A stretch of DNA of 64,000 bases from Cetobacterium sp. NK01 (GCF_024506395.1 NZ_JANIBO010000005.1:53980-117979), one strand, 5' to 3'. Numbered from the stretch's first letter, positions 1 through 9,427 are shown. The notes: generated by a model from the sequence alone, not told the origin. Numbers and translations are program-made.

Positions 1-2
1 TT

Positions 3-31
3 AGAGCCTCTATTCCCTCAGAGGCTCTTTT
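3..31 (+). terminator. Rho-independent terminator
   Basis: An 8-bp stem, AGAGCCTC (3-10) with GAGGCTCT (21-28), is followed by TTTTA. It ends a plus-strand unit that lies outside the window and may also work for the minus-strand small gene that stops at 30. Confidence 0.7.
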
Positions 32-212
32 ATTCTAACTTCCATTCTCCAAACTTCATCCATTTATCATTTCTTTTTTCATGAACTATAATTTTTTTAC
101 TTTTATCTAGCTGTTTTATTAAAACATTAATGTGGTTAAAAATTTCATCGTAATCTTCTATCTCTTTAGATAATAAAATTTGTTCATTTTCTAATAGAAT
201 TATTCTATACAT
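30..212 (-). CDS. Small hypothetical protein (60 aa)
   Basis: Not recognised. The start is set at 212 because GGAGGAG lies 4-8 bases upstream of that ATG; an ATG four codons earlier has no ribosome site. The product is a charged, soluble small protein beginning MYRIILLENEQ, with no signal peptide or membrane segment. A TATAAT-like -10 lies upstream on the minus strand at about 290, just beyond the terminator of the next gene. It is a single-gene unit, and the assignment as coding rests on the ribosome site and clean frame. Confidence 0.5.
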   Translation of the reverse strand: MYRIILLENEQILLSKEIEDYDEIFNHINVLIKQLDKSKKIIVHEKRNDKWMKFGEWKLE

Positions 213-296
213 TAACTCCTCCATTTCATCATTATTCTATATTATATTTTCATAATTTATCTTTAATATCCTTTTTCTATTAGAAAATTATTATAC

Positions 297-348
297 AAAA
301 AAATTCTATAGAATAGACTAGCTTTTTTATGCATCTATCCTATAGAAT
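297..348 (-). terminator. Terminator of the M20 hydrolase gene
   Basis: Near-perfect inverted repeat (303-317 against 334-348, core ATTCTATAG). Read on the minus strand it is followed by seven T. Confidence 0.7.
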
Positions 349-372
349 CTATTTCATTAAAATTTTCCTTTT

Positions 373-1608
373 TTATTCTTTTACTAATTTATAAATTGTA
401 TCACATAAAACCTGGCATCCTACTTTTATATCAATTTTTTTAGTAAACTCTTCTTTACAATGACTTCTTCCATTTATACTTGGAACAAAAATCATTGCTG
501 AAGGTATATATTCTCCTAAAATGCTTGTGTCATGATTAGCTCCACTATATAATTTTGTATAACTATACTCTCTTATTTTTATAGACTCTTCTATTATATC
601 TAAAATATTTGAATTTGATTTAACCCCTTTTGCTTCTGCTATTTGTTCAATTTCGCAATAGAATCCTCTTTCTTTTAATTCATCTAGTTGACTTTCAATT
701 ATATCTACAACTGTTAATAAATTTTCTTCATCAATTCCTCTTAAGTCTATTGTAAATTCAATAAATTTTGAAATTATGTTAGTTTGATTTGGAAATACTG
801 CAATTTTTCCTACAGTTGCCACCATAGAGTTATCATCCATAGATTTTACAATATTAGGAATTTCAGATATTAATTTGCATCCTTCTACAACTGGATCTAA
901 CCTATATTTCATTGGTGTAGCTCCAGCATGGTTAGATTCACCTTTTATTATTATCTTAAACCATTTCAATCCTACAATTCCTTTAACAATTCCTATAGAT
1001 TTATTTTCTAAATCTAAAACTCTTCCCTGCTCTATGTGGAGTTCAAGCATAGCCTTGTATTTACTTGGTTCAAAAGAAATTGTATCTATATTATCTGGAT
1101 TATATCTTGCCATTTTCATAACTTCGTACATAGAGTTTCCTTCAGAATCTTTAATTTTTCTGCTTTGTGCAGTAGAAAAATTTTTACAAAAAGCCTTGCT
1201 TCCTATTAAATTAGTTCCAAAATGAGGCCCCTCTTCTTCAATAAATATCGAAACTTGATAATCATGATATCTTTTTACTTCACTTTTAGACAATACCCTT
1301 GCAACTTCAAGTGCTCCAATTACACCTAAATTACCGTCATATTTTCCTCCATTTGTAACGGTATCTATATGTGAGCCACTCATTACAATTTTTTTATTTT
1401 CTCCATTTCCTTTTAAAAGTCCGTGTAAATTTCCAACGCCATCAAACCACACTTCCATACCTATTGCTTTCATTTCTCCCATTAAATATTCTTTAGCTCT
1501 TGTATCTTCAATAGTAAAAGAAAATCTAGTACATCCATTTTCTGGAGTACTATTAAATGCATTTAAAATTTCTAGGTCACTTATTATACGTTCAATATTA
1601 ATTTTCAA
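373..1608 (-). CDS. M20-family amidohydrolase (N-carbamoyl-amino-acid hydrolase / allantoate amidohydrolase type)
   Basis: Metal-dependent hydrolase of the M20 HyuC/AllC/AmaB group, which cleaves N-carbamoyl amino acids, allantoate or related ureido compounds in the cytoplasm. Visible motifs are GSHIDTVTNGGKYDG (metal His and Asp) near residue 78, EEEGPHFG (catalytic Glu pair) near 125 and LELHIEQG near 190. At 411 aa the length is normal for the family. The start is probably TTG at 1608, preceded by GGGAGGGG; an in-frame TTG at 1623 lies on top of that ribosome site. It is monocistronic with its own terminator. No allantoin or hydantoin genes are nearby, so the substrate is open. Confidence 0.8.
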   Translation of the reverse strand: MKINIERIISDLEILNAFNSTPENGCTRFSFTIEDTRAKEYLMGEMKAIGMEVWFDGVGNLHGLLKGNGENKKIVMSGSHIDTVTNGGKYDGNLGVIGALEVARVLSKSEVKRYHDYQVSIFIEEEGPHFGTNLIGSKAFCKNFSTAQSRKIKDSEGNSMYEVMKMARYNPDNIDTISFEPSKYKAMLELHIEQGRVLDLENKSIGIVKGIVGLKWFKIIIKGESNHAGATPMKYRLDPVVEGCKLISEIPNIVKSMDDNSMVATVGKIAVFPNQTNIISKFIEFTIDLRGIDEENLLTVVDIIESQLDELKERGFYCEIEQIAEAKGVKSNSNILDIIEESIKIREYSYTKLYSGANHDTSILGEYIPSAMIFVPSINGRSHCKEEFTKKIDIKVGCQVLCDTIYKLVKE

Positions 1609-1840
1609 TTCTTCCCCTCCCAATATTTATTATTACTCTTTTTTATATTTTTATCCAATACCTCTCCTGAATGATATAATCTAAAGTCTATATTTCATAT
1701 AAATCTTTTCTTCCTTTTGATTTGTTCCTATGATAATATTATATTAATTATTTAATGTCAATATATTTTAATTTGAGAACTTTTCAATTCTATTAGATTA
1801 TGATAATATGGGCTTATAATAAATATATAAAGGAGTTATG

Positions 1841-2476
1841 ATGAAAAATATTATTAAAGGAGTTCTTTTTGATTTAGATGGAACAGTTTTAAATACACAA
1901 AAAATGAATATAGTTCCATTACAAAAATTAATTTTAGAAGAATTAGGTAAAATAATTTCCTATAATGATCTTATTAAGTATTGTGCATATCCTGGTAAAC
2001 AAACTATAAAAATGTTAGGATTTTATAACGTTGAAACTTCTTATGAGAAATGGGTTAAATATGTCAATGAATTTGAAGAAGGTGCTACTTTATATGAAGG
2101 ATTTAAAGAAGTTTTTAAAACCCTTCATCAAAATGGAATTAAAATTGGAATTGCAAGTTCTAAAATGAAAAAACAATATGAAATAGATTTTATTCCTACA
2201 GGTTTAAATATATACATTGATTGTGCTGTATTAGCAGAGGACACTCTCTTACATAAACCAAATCCAGATCCATTACTTTTAGGAGCAAAACTCTTAAATT
2301 TAAATCCAGAAAATATAATATACGTTGGAGACACTATTGCTGATGAAGCTGCTAGCAAAAGTGCTGGAATGAAGTTTGCTTTAGCTTCGTGGGGAGCTTT
2401 TAATTTATCTGAATTTAATCCAGATTTTATTTTAAATAAACCACAAGATATTATTAAACTAATGGAGAAAAATTAA
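1841..2476 (+). CDS. HAD-superfamily phosphatase (phosphoglycolate phosphatase-like)
   Basis: Haloacid dehalogenase hydrolase of the beta-phosphoglucomutase/phosphoglycolate phosphatase subfamily, likely dephosphorylating a small metabolite in the cytosol. Motif I FDLDGT (nucleophile Asp) is near residue 10, a helical cap follows, motif III Lys sits in HKPNPDP near 136 and motif IV VGDTIADE near 163. At 211 aa it is typical. Start at 1841 rather than 1838: AAGGAG at 1830-1835 gives workable spacing only to the second ATG. It lies divergent to the M20 gene and 63 bp before the broken esterase. Substrate cannot be told from sequence. Confidence 0.8.
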   Translation: MKNIIKGVLFDLDGTVLNTQKMNIVPLQKLILEELGKIISYNDLIKYCAYPGKQTIKMLGFYNVETSYEKWVKYVNEFEEGATLYEGFKEVFKTLHQNGIKIGIASSKMKKQYEIDFIPTGLNIYIDCAVLAEDTLLHKPNPDPLLLGAKLLNLNPENIIYVGDTIADEAASKSAGMKFALASWGAFNLSEFNPDFILNKPQDIIKLMEKN

Positions 2477-2539
2477 AGGAAATTAAAATTTCACTGAATA
2501 TATTAAAGAGTAGTTTATTATATATTTAGGAGGTACGCT

Positions 2540-3429
2540 ATGACTGCAAATAGTAAAATTATTGATATTAAGGTTGTAAAACCAAGAGTTTTAGTATATC
2601 CAGATATCACATATGCTCAACCTTATGATCCCTATTTTGGTATCTCATCTTTAAAATTGGATATTTTTAAACCTGAGATTAAAGAAAATAATTTACCTTT
2701 AGTTATATATATTCCTGGTGGAGGATTTATGAGATCTCCAAAAGTCAATTATCTTCAGCAAAAGTAGCAATAGCTGAGGCTGGATTTATTGTTGCTAGCT
2801 TAGAATATCGGGTACTTCCTACTAGTAAATTTCCAGATTCTTTAATTGATATAAAATCTGCTATACGTTTTTTAAAAGCGCATGCAGAAGAATTTAATAT
2901 TAACAAAAATAAAATAATCGTTATGGGAGAATCTGCTGGAGGATATTTAGCTGCTATTACTGGTACAACAAATGGCTTTATTGAATTTGATAAAGGAGAT
3001 TACTTAAATGAAAATAGTCTCATTAATGGGGTTGTCGACTTGTATGGAATTTCAGATTTAACAAAAATTGCTTCTGATTTTTCCTTAAGCATTCAAAAAA
3101 CTCATAATTCACCTTCAGCACCAGAAGCATTATTTTTAAATGGAGTAGCTGTTTTTAAAGAAGGAGGATCTGTAAGTAGTGATTCTGAAAAAGTAAAAAA
3201 ATCTAATCCAATGTCTTATATTTCTAATAATACTCCACCATTTCTATTAATGCATGGTGATTCAGATATTCTTGTATCTCCTAGTGAAACTGATATATTA
3301 TACCAAGCTTTAATAAAATATGGAATAAAAGCTGAAAGATACCTTATAAAAGGTGTAGGACACGGTGATTATCATTGGTGTCAACCTGAAATTATAGATA
3401 TAATAATTAATTTTCTAAAGAAAATTTAA
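2540..3429 (+). pseudogene. Alpha/beta-hydrolase (esterase/lipase family), frameshifted
   Basis: Secretion signal absent; an esterase of the alpha/beta-hydrolase fold. The first frame (2540-2767) carries the oxyanion segment IPGGGF and ends at a TAG after residues LQQK. The second frame continues with VAIAEAGFIVASLEYR, the nucleophile elbow GESAG (about 2926-2940), the acid GDSD and the His of GVGHGDYHW. Adding one A to the AAAA run at about 2761-2764 would join the frames into one protein of about 296 aa, the normal length, with all catalytic residues. This is either a recent inactivating indel or a homopolymer sequencing error. AGGAGG precedes the ATG. A terminator follows. Confidence 0.75.
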
Positions 3430-3435
3430 AATAAA

Positions 3436-3466
3436 ATAGAGAGGAAAATTTCCTCTCTATTTTTAT
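3436..3466. terminator. Bidirectional terminator
   Basis: Stem ATAGAGAGGAAA / TTTCCTCTCTAT with T-tract on both strands, between the esterase and the convergent racemase gene. Confidence 0.8.
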
Positions 3467-4149
3467 TTATAAATTTATATATGAAATGCCTTCAGCTATA
3501 ATTTCAACTGGTCCATCTATTGAAATTTCTCCATTTCTATAACAAACTTCTAACCAACCACCTGGTTGAATTATTTTTGCAAACTCTATATTTTTATATT
3601 CTTTTAAATAATATCCAAGTGCTGTTGTTCCAGAGCCACAACTGTTCTCCCAAACCCCATCAAATCCTTGAATCTCTACATATGGTGTCATAAAACTTTT
3701 ATTATAATCAAAAAACATTATTCCAAAAGCTAAATATTTTTTCTTTTTACAATAATTTCTAATTTTGTCTATAATTTCTTTATTTGGAAGAGCTTCTATA
3801 ATAAAATGAACAATTCCTTCAAATATAATTTCGCACATTTCTTTGGTTTCTTTTTAATAATTCTAAATTAATCATTTTTATAGATTTTTTCTCTTTGGAA
3901 ACTTATATCATTAAACGCTAAGTAAGCTGCAAAGGATCTGCAAGCATTTCCACAAAACTCTCCTCCCATCATCTGAAGGTGTGTATCATTAATAAATCCA
4001 ACCTGCTCTGCATATAAATTTAACTCTCCCATAGAAATTTTAGAAATTCTCTGAATCTCATTCTTATCTATATTTTTTATATTATAAAGCAAAGTTATAT
4101 TTCCTGCTGGATTAATTTTTACAAAATTTAACTCTTTTAATTTTTTCAT
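3467..4149 (-). pseudogene. DapF-fold PLP-independent amino-acid racemase (histidine racemase-like), broken
   Basis: Two minus-strand frames together resemble diaminopimelate epimerase-fold racemases. The first (4149-3868) holds the first catalytic Cys in GGEFCGNACRSF. The second (3838-3467) holds EGIVHFIIE, the second catalytic Cys in ENSCGSGT and the C-terminal QPGGWLEV. Removing one A from the A6 run near 3889 and one from the A5 run near 3852 would restore a single frame of about 226 aa, but that is still some 45 residues shorter than DapF or the histidine racemase CntK, the loss lying between the two lobes. So real decay is likely. It is the last gene of the hutU-hutG operon, which suggests histidine as substrate (inference). 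Confidence 0.65.
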
Positions 4150-4200
4150 TTTACCTCCAAAATTTTTTAATTAATTTGGAGAACTTAATTACTCTAGTAT

Positions 4201-5145
4201 CTATTCAAAATGACAAAGAATTAATTCGTATATTATATTAGCCATTAATCTTGATGTTCTGTCATCATAATCGTAAGTTGGATTAATTTCAGCTACATCT
4301 ATTGTTAAATTTTTTGAATACCTTGCAATTGTTTTTAAAAGAGGTAATGCATTCCTTGGATTTACTCCAAATGTTTGTGGAGCACTTACTCCTGGAGCAG
4401 ATGTTATATGAAAAACATCTGTGCATAAAGTTAAATGTATATAATCATTTCTTTTTAAAATTGAATACAGATCATCACTTGGTATAGTTCTAATCTCTTC
4501 TGCAAAATAATATTTAACACCTAATCTATCTGCTCTATCAAAAAGTCTTTTTGTATTAGAAAATTTTTGTATTCCAAAAACATTATAATCAAAATTTAAT
4601 TTTCTTTCCTCACAAATATCAGCTATTTGTAAAAACATAGTCCCTGAATTTCTACCATTTTTATATTCTCTCATATCAAAATGAGCATCGAAATTTATTA
4701 TTCCGATTTTAGGATTCTCATCTTTTTTTAAAGCATAATCTAAAATTCCAGAATAATTTGCAAATGCTATATCGTGACCACCACCAAGAACTACTACAAG
4801 AAAATTTCTTTCTTTTAAGGCTGAAATTATATTAGACATTTTTGTATGAGCAAATTCTAAGTCATGATTTAAAACTTCAACTGGATCTTTTAAGTCATAA
4901 AATTTTAAATCCTCTCTAAAAATTGGGAATCCAGATAACGCTCGCTTTACATGTATCCATCCCTCCTTTGCTCCTAGTCTTCCTGAATTTCTTCTAACTC
5001 CCTCATCAGAATTAAAGCTTACAAAACAAACTTTTTTTTCTTTTAAATCAATCTCTAGTAAATCTTCAAAAGTCATTACTTTAACAACTTGATGTATACG
5101 AAGAACGTCTAATTCCACGCCATCTATTCTTCCAGTCCAATACAT
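4201..5145 (-). CDS. hutG: Formimidoylglutamase
   Basis: Arginase-superfamily enzyme that hydrolyses N-formimidoyl-L-glutamate to glutamate and formamide, the last step of cytosolic histidine degradation. Manganese motifs are GGGHD near residue 122 and NFDAHFD near 152. The third, usually DxD, reads CTDVFH, followed by the family-typical APGVSAPQ. At 314 aa it is full length. It starts at an ATG 31 bp after hutU ends and precedes the broken racemase by about 50 bp, so the three genes form one transcript. The replaced second Asp of the third motif deserves a check against other HutG lineages. Confidence 0.9.
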   Translation of the reverse strand: MYWTGRIDGVELDVLRIHQVVKVMTFEDLLEIDLKEKKVCFVSFNSDEGVRRNSGRLGAKEGWIHVKRALSGFPIFREDLKFYDLKDPVEVLNHDLEFAHTKMSNIISALKERNFLVVVLGGGHDIAFANYSGILDYALKKDENPKIGIINFDAHFDMREYKNGRNSGTMFLQIADICEERKLNFDYNVFGIQKFSNTKRLFDRADRLGVKYYFAEEIRTIPSDDLYSILKRNDYIHLTLCTDVFHITSAPGVSAPQTFGVNPRNALPLLKTIARYSKNLTIDVAEINPTYDYDDRTSRLMANIIYELILCHFE

Positions 5146-5176
5146 AATATCTTCTCCTAATTTCTAATTAATTTTA

Positions 5177-7192
5177 TTATTTTACTAATTTTTCTATTAA
5201 ATTTTCATCTACAATATATGGTAAAGTTATATGATCTGTTCCTTCATTATTTTTATTAAATTCCATAACAGTTTCAATTGAGTGCGGATTTCTTGCCCAT
5301 GCTCTTCTTGCAACTCCTCCCATAACATCCCATGGCATTGCTTGAGCTAAAATATCATCTACTCTTTTGCTTCCATCTAAAACCATTCCAAATCCACCAT
5401 TTATAGATTTTCCAATTCCTACTCCTCCACCATTATGTAGAGCTATCATAGTCATTCCTCTAGCAGCATTTCCTGCAAAACATTGCGTTGCCATATCAGC
5501 CATAATATTACTTCCGTCTTTTATATTTGATGTTTCTCTAAATGGTGAATCTGTTCCTGAAACATCATGATGGTCACGTCCTAACATAACTGGTCCTATT
5601 TCACCTTTTCTAACCATATCATTAAATTTTAAAGCTATTTGAGTTCTGCTCATAGCATCTTGATAAAATATTCTAGCTTGTGTTCCTACAACAAGTCCAT
5701 TTTCATCTGCATCTTTAATCCACATATAATTATCTCTATCTTGGTATCTTCTATTTGGATCGACTAATTCAAGAGCTGCTGCATCAGTTTTTAAAAGATC
5801 CTCTTTTTTTCCTGACAAACAAACCCATCTAAATGGACCATAACCATAATCAAATAATTCTGGCCCTAAAATATCCTCAACATATGATGGAAATATAAAA
5901 CCTCCTTTATCATCTCTTCCATTTTTTGATATCTCTTTAATTCCAATATCATAGATAGATTTTAAGAAACTATTTCCATAATCAAAGAAATAAACTCCTT
6001 TATTAGTTAAATTTTTAATTACATTGTAATGTCTTCTTAAAGTTTCATCTACCAATTTTCTAAAAGTTTCTCTATCCTCTGCTAATAATCTTGTTCTCTC
6101 TTCAAATGTTATTCCAACAGGACAATATCCACCGTCATAAACAGCATGACAAGATGTTTGATCAGATAATAAATCTATATGAACATTATTTGTATCTGCA
6201 TATTCTAATAAGTCTACTATATTTCCTAAATAAGCAATAGCATATGGAGTTTTTGAATCCATTTTTTCTTTAGCTAAATCAAAAGCTTCTTTAGGAGTTG
6301 TAACAAATTTATTTATCCAACCTTGTTCTAATCTAGTTTGAATTCTAGATAAATCAACTTCTGCAATTATAGAAACTCCTTTAGCTATAACAGTAGCCTT
6401 TCCTTGAGCACCACTCATTCCTCCAAGTCCTGATGTTACAAATAATTTACCCGCTAAATCTCCATCAGCAGGAACGCCACAGAAAAGTCTTCCTGCGTTT
6501 AAAATTGTAGAATATGTACCATGAACTATTCCTTGCGGTCCAATGTACATCCATCCTCCTGCAGTCATCTGACCATAGTTAGCTACTCCAAGAGCTGCAC
6601 CTCTTGCCCAGTTATCATAATCATCAAAAGCTCCAATCATAAGTCCATTAGTTATTATAACTCTTGGTGCTGAAGGATGAGATTTAAATAGTCCTGTTGG
6701 ATGCCCAGAAGCTACAACTAAAGTTTGATCCATTGTTATATTTTCAAGATATTTTTTAATTAATCTATATTGCATCCAGTTTTGACAAACTTGTCCTGTT
6801 TCACCATAAGTTACAAGTTCATATGGGTAAAGAGCTATGTCAAAATCTAAATTATTATCTATCATAACTTGAATTGCCTTTGCATCAGTACATTTTCCTT
6901 CATATTCAAAAATTGGTTTTCCGTGAATATTTCCTGTAGGTCTAAATCTATATCCGTATATTCTACCGTGAGTTTTTAACTCTTCTAAAAATTCTGGAGC
7001 TAACATTTCATGGAATTCTTCAGGAATATATCTTAAGGCATTTTTAAGTGCTAAAGCTATTTCATCTTTTTCTAAATGTACTACCCTTTTTGGAGCTCTT
7101 CTAACTTTTGGATCAATTTTAGGTATTTCCATAGGAATATCATTAGCAGTTAATTTAATTGTCATAGCATTAAAAATCTCTTGATTTAACAT
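5177..7192 (-). CDS. hutU: Urocanate hydratase (long form)
   Basis: NAD-dependent urocanase converting urocanate to imidazolone propionate in histidine catabolism. At 671 aa it is the long form (the common bacterial form is about 555 aa). Recognisable parts are the N-terminal VASGHPTGLF, GPQGIVHGTYST, the NAD-binding GLGGMSGAQ near residue 258, SDQTSCHAVYDGGYCPVG, GRDHHDVSGTDSPFRET and CFAGNAARGMTMIALHNGGGVGIG near 590. It is the first gene of hutU-hutG-racemase. No histidine ammonia-lyase (hutH) or imidazolonepropionase (hutI) is within the window, so the first and third steps must be encoded elsewhere. Confidence 0.95.
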   Translation of the reverse strand: MLNQEIFNAMTIKLTANDIPMEIPKIDPKVRRAPKRVVHLEKDEIALALKNALRYIPEEFHEMLAPEFLEELKTHGRIYGYRFRPTGNIHGKPIFEYEGKCTDAKAIQVMIDNNLDFDIALYPYELVTYGETGQVCQNWMQYRLIKKYLENITMDQTLVVASGHPTGLFKSHPSAPRVIITNGLMIGAFDDYDNWARGAALGVANYGQMTAGGWMYIGPQGIVHGTYSTILNAGRLFCGVPADGDLAGKLFVTSGLGGMSGAQGKATVIAKGVSIIAEVDLSRIQTRLEQGWINKFVTTPKEAFDLAKEKMDSKTPYAIAYLGNIVDLLEYADTNNVHIDLLSDQTSCHAVYDGGYCPVGITFEERTRLLAEDRETFRKLVDETLRRHYNVIKNLTNKGVYFFDYGNSFLKSIYDIGIKEISKNGRDDKGGFIFPSYVEDILGPELFDYGYGPFRWVCLSGKKEDLLKTDAAALELVDPNRRYQDRDNYMWIKDADENGLVVGTQARIFYQDAMSRTQIALKFNDMVRKGEIGPVMLGRDHHDVSGTDSPFRETSNIKDGSNIMADMATQCFAGNAARGMTMIALHNGGGVGIGKSINGGFGMVLDGSKRVDDILAQAMPWDVMGGVARRAWARNPHSIETVMEFNKNNEGTDHITLPYIVDENLIEKLVK

Positions 7193-7459
7193 AATTTAAA
7201 ACCTCCATATTTTATATTTTTAAAATGACTTTAATAATTAGATAAAAATTTTTTATTACTTTCTGCTATTGTTAATACCTCAAAATTTAAAAAAAATAAA
7301 ATATATATTTTAAATATTTTATATTTAAAATAAATACCCTTATATATAAATCTGTTCTATATAAATATTTATGTTTTAAATAAAATAAATATTGACTTTA
7401 GTTTTTTTTAAAGGTATATATTAAATTAATAAATTCATTTTAAAAAGACCTTTGGAGGA
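7193..7459. promoter_or_regulatory. Divergent hutU / ROK regulator promoter region
   Basis: 267 bp of extremely AT-rich spacer between hutU and the divergent ROK gene. It contains the inverted repeat TTTTAAAT-N7-ATTTAAAA at 7308-7330, a possible operator. The low complexity makes this weak. Confidence 0.35.
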
Positions 7460-7462
7460 ATG

Positions 7463-8599
7463 ATGTATCAAAAAAAAATAAGAGAGGATAATGAAAAAAA
7501 AGTCTTTCATTACATATATCAAAAACAAGAAAATTTTTCAATTGTTGATATATCAAATAATTTAAATATAAGTTTTCCAACTATAAAAACAATTTTAAAT
7601 AAATTTTTAGAAAAAAAATATATAAAAGAAGAAATTAAAATAGGTTCTGGAACTGGAAGAAAAGCACAATACTATTCTTTAAATAAAAATTTTGTATATA
7701 GCATAGGAATATCTATTCATTTTAAAAAAATAAAGGTTATTTTAGGTAATGAAAGAGGAGAAATATTAAAAGAACTTACTATTAAGGATTATTTTTTTAA
7801 AGATAACTTAATTGAAAAAGTAGATGAAATTTTAGAAGATTTCTTACTTGAAATAAAAAAAGAAATCAAACAAAAAATTATTGGAATTGGAATTTCTATT
7901 CCTGGAATAGTTGATAAAAAAACTAATACAATTGAAATAACATCTTTATTAAGAATTCCACTTAATAAAGTTTATGATTTATCAAAAAAATATAATAAAA
8001 AAATTCTTATTGATAATGAAGGAAATATGTGTGCAATAAGTGAAAAATTTTTAGGAATTGGTAAAGATTTTTCAAGATTTATTATTTTAAATATCGAAGA
8101 TACACTTAATATGTCTACATTTTTAGAAGAAAACGAATACGGAAACTTTTCTTTTAAAGCTTCTAGAGTCAATCATATGAGTATAAATTTTCAAGGAATA
8201 AAATGTGATTGTGGAAATAGAGGATGTTGGGGAAAGTATACTTCTGAATCGGTTCTTTTAGAAAATTTTCAAAAAATTAATCCAAATATTTTAAAATTAA
8301 AAGATATATTTAAAAATAATTTTTTAGATAATAAAAATAATTTTGATATTTTTGATAATTATCTTGAACATTTAGCTATAGGAATAAAAAATATTATATT
8401 CTTATATAATCCTGAAAAAATAATTATTTCAGGAAATTTATCTCTTTATAAAGATAAATTTAAAAATAATTTATTAAATAAAATTTACCATAAAAATATT
8501 TTTTTTAAAGGCAAAGAAACCATTGAATTTTCTAACTTAGGTGAAAAAAGTGTATATTTAGGAGCAATTATGCTACCTATAATCGATGAATTATTTTAA
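7463..8599 (+). CDS. ROK-family transcriptional regulator (NagC/XylR-like)
   Basis: DNA-binding ROK protein. An N-terminal winged helix (about residues 8-65) precedes a sugar-kinase-like domain with IGIGISIPGIVD near 140, the zinc motif CDCGNRGCW near 246 and a C-terminal NPEKIIISG. Proteins of this build sense a sugar or sugar phosphate and repress transport or catabolic genes. At 378 aa it is full length. The start is the second of two adjacent ATGs, because GGAGG at 7454-7458 fits 7463. It is divergent from hutU, so it could control the hut operon, but ROK proteins rarely sense amino acids and no sugar genes adjoin; the target is unknown. Confidence 0.8.
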   Translation: MYQKKIREDNEKKVFHYIYQKQENFSIVDISNNLNISFPTIKTILNKFLEKKYIKEEIKIGSGTGRKAQYYSLNKNFVYSIGISIHFKKIKVILGNERGEILKELTIKDYFFKDNLIEKVDEILEDFLLEIKKEIKQKIIGIGISIPGIVDKKTNTIEITSLLRIPLNKVYDLSKKYNKKILIDNEGNMCAISEKFLGIGKDFSRFIILNIEDTLNMSTFLEENEYGNFSFKASRVNHMSINFQGIKCDCGNRGCWGKYTSESVLLENFQKINPNILKLKDIFKNNFLDNKNNFDIFDNYLEHLAIGIKNIIFLYNPEKIIISGNLSLYKDKFKNNLLNKIYHKNIFFKGKETIEFSNLGEKSVYLGAIMLPIIDELF

Positions 8600-8634
8600 A
8601 AAGGCAATACATTTTATATATTGCCTTTTTTTGA
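8598..8634. terminator. Bidirectional terminator
   Basis: AAAAAGGCAATA / TATTGCCTTTTTT hairpin between the convergent ROK and DedA-like genes; it overlaps the end of the latter. Confidence 0.75.
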
Positions 8635-9174
8635 ATATTTATTTAATAAATTAAATTTTTTTATAATAAAAATACAAATAAAAATTAATATAATTCCAAT
8701 ACTATACGCTTTAAAATTATTTAATATTCTTTCTCCATAAAAATAAACTATTATTCCTTGAGGCAAATGTCTTAATATTCTACTTGCGATTGCTCCTAAT
8801 ATAAATATCTTAAAGTTTATTCCTAGTATACCTGCTACCATAACATATCCTTCAAAAGGAATTGGTGTAAATGCTGAACTTAGAATAGTTAAAAAGATAT
8901 TTTTTTCATATAATTTTTTTAATTTTATCAAAATTTTTTTTTGAGAATATTTATCTCTTATAAATCTACCTAACTCTTTCCAGAAGAAATATCCTATTGC
9001 ACTTCCTAAAGTAGAGAAAAAAATTAAAATAACTACTAAATATGGTATATTTTTCTCTGAAGAAAGATATACTGGTATAGATATTGTTTCCATAGGAATA
9101 GGTAATATTGTTGCTTCTAATAAACCTGCTATAGCTATTCCCAAAATTCCATAATTTTTTAATATTTCAAACAT
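8614..9174 (-). CDS. YqaA/DedA-type VTT-domain membrane protein
   Basis: Integral inner-membrane protein of the DedA/SNARE-associated (VTT) superfamily, a group linked to lipid carrier recycling or membrane homeostasis. Four to five hydrophobic segments are visible. Family marks are LEATILPIPMETI near residue 20, a re-entrant TPIPFEGYVMVAGILG near 103 and the basic SRILRH near 131. Its 186 aa match the short YqaA branch. ATG 9174 is preferred over TTG 9177 because AAGGA has better spacing. It appears monocistronic. Specific function is not established for this branch. Confidence 0.75.
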   Translation of the reverse strand: MFEILKNYGILGIAIAGLLEATILPIPMETISIPVYLSSEKNIPYLVVILIFFSTLGSAIGYFFWKELGRFIRDKYSQKKILIKLKKLYEKNIFLTILSSAFTPIPFEGYVMVAGILGINFKIFILGAIASRILRHLPQGIIVYFYGERILNNFKAYSIGIILIFICIFIIKKFNLLNKYSKKGNI

Positions 9175-9234
9175 CAATTTATCCTTTTATATTTTTATAA
9201 AATTATAGCATTCATAAGAAAATTAGTAAATAAA

Positions 9235-9396
9235 TTATGAAAGTGCTTCTAATGATTCAGGTAAAATCTCCCCACCATCTATAATATTTAGTGTCTGTCC
9301 AATTATGTATCTTCTTTCTTTATTTAGCAAAAAATACAACTTCATTAGCTCTATCATAAATATCCCCTAAAAATTCCATAGAAACACTTTTTTGAA
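9235..9396 (-). pseudogene. C-terminal remnant of a short-chain dehydrogenase/reductase
   Basis: On the minus strand, residues SMEFLGDIYDRANEVVFFA run into a stop. One base out of frame the reading continues as NKERRYIIGQTLNIIDGGE and ends at a TAA at 9235-9237. This is the classic SDR C-terminus, in which the cofactor/tetramer segment reads like FLASDxxxYITGQxLxVDGG. Nothing of the Rossmann N-terminus or the YxxxK active site remains. It is a degraded gene fragment of about 52 codons, too short and frameshifted to be functional, sitting between the DedA-like and LtaS-like genes. Confidence 0.7.
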
Positions 9397-9427
9397 ATTA
9401 CCTTTTAAAAACTAATAATTGTTATTC

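Noticed and set aside
8614..9174. Phospholipid phosphatase or TVP38 function for the YqaA-like gene
   Set aside because: Only the general VTT/DedA pattern is visible; a specific function would be invented.
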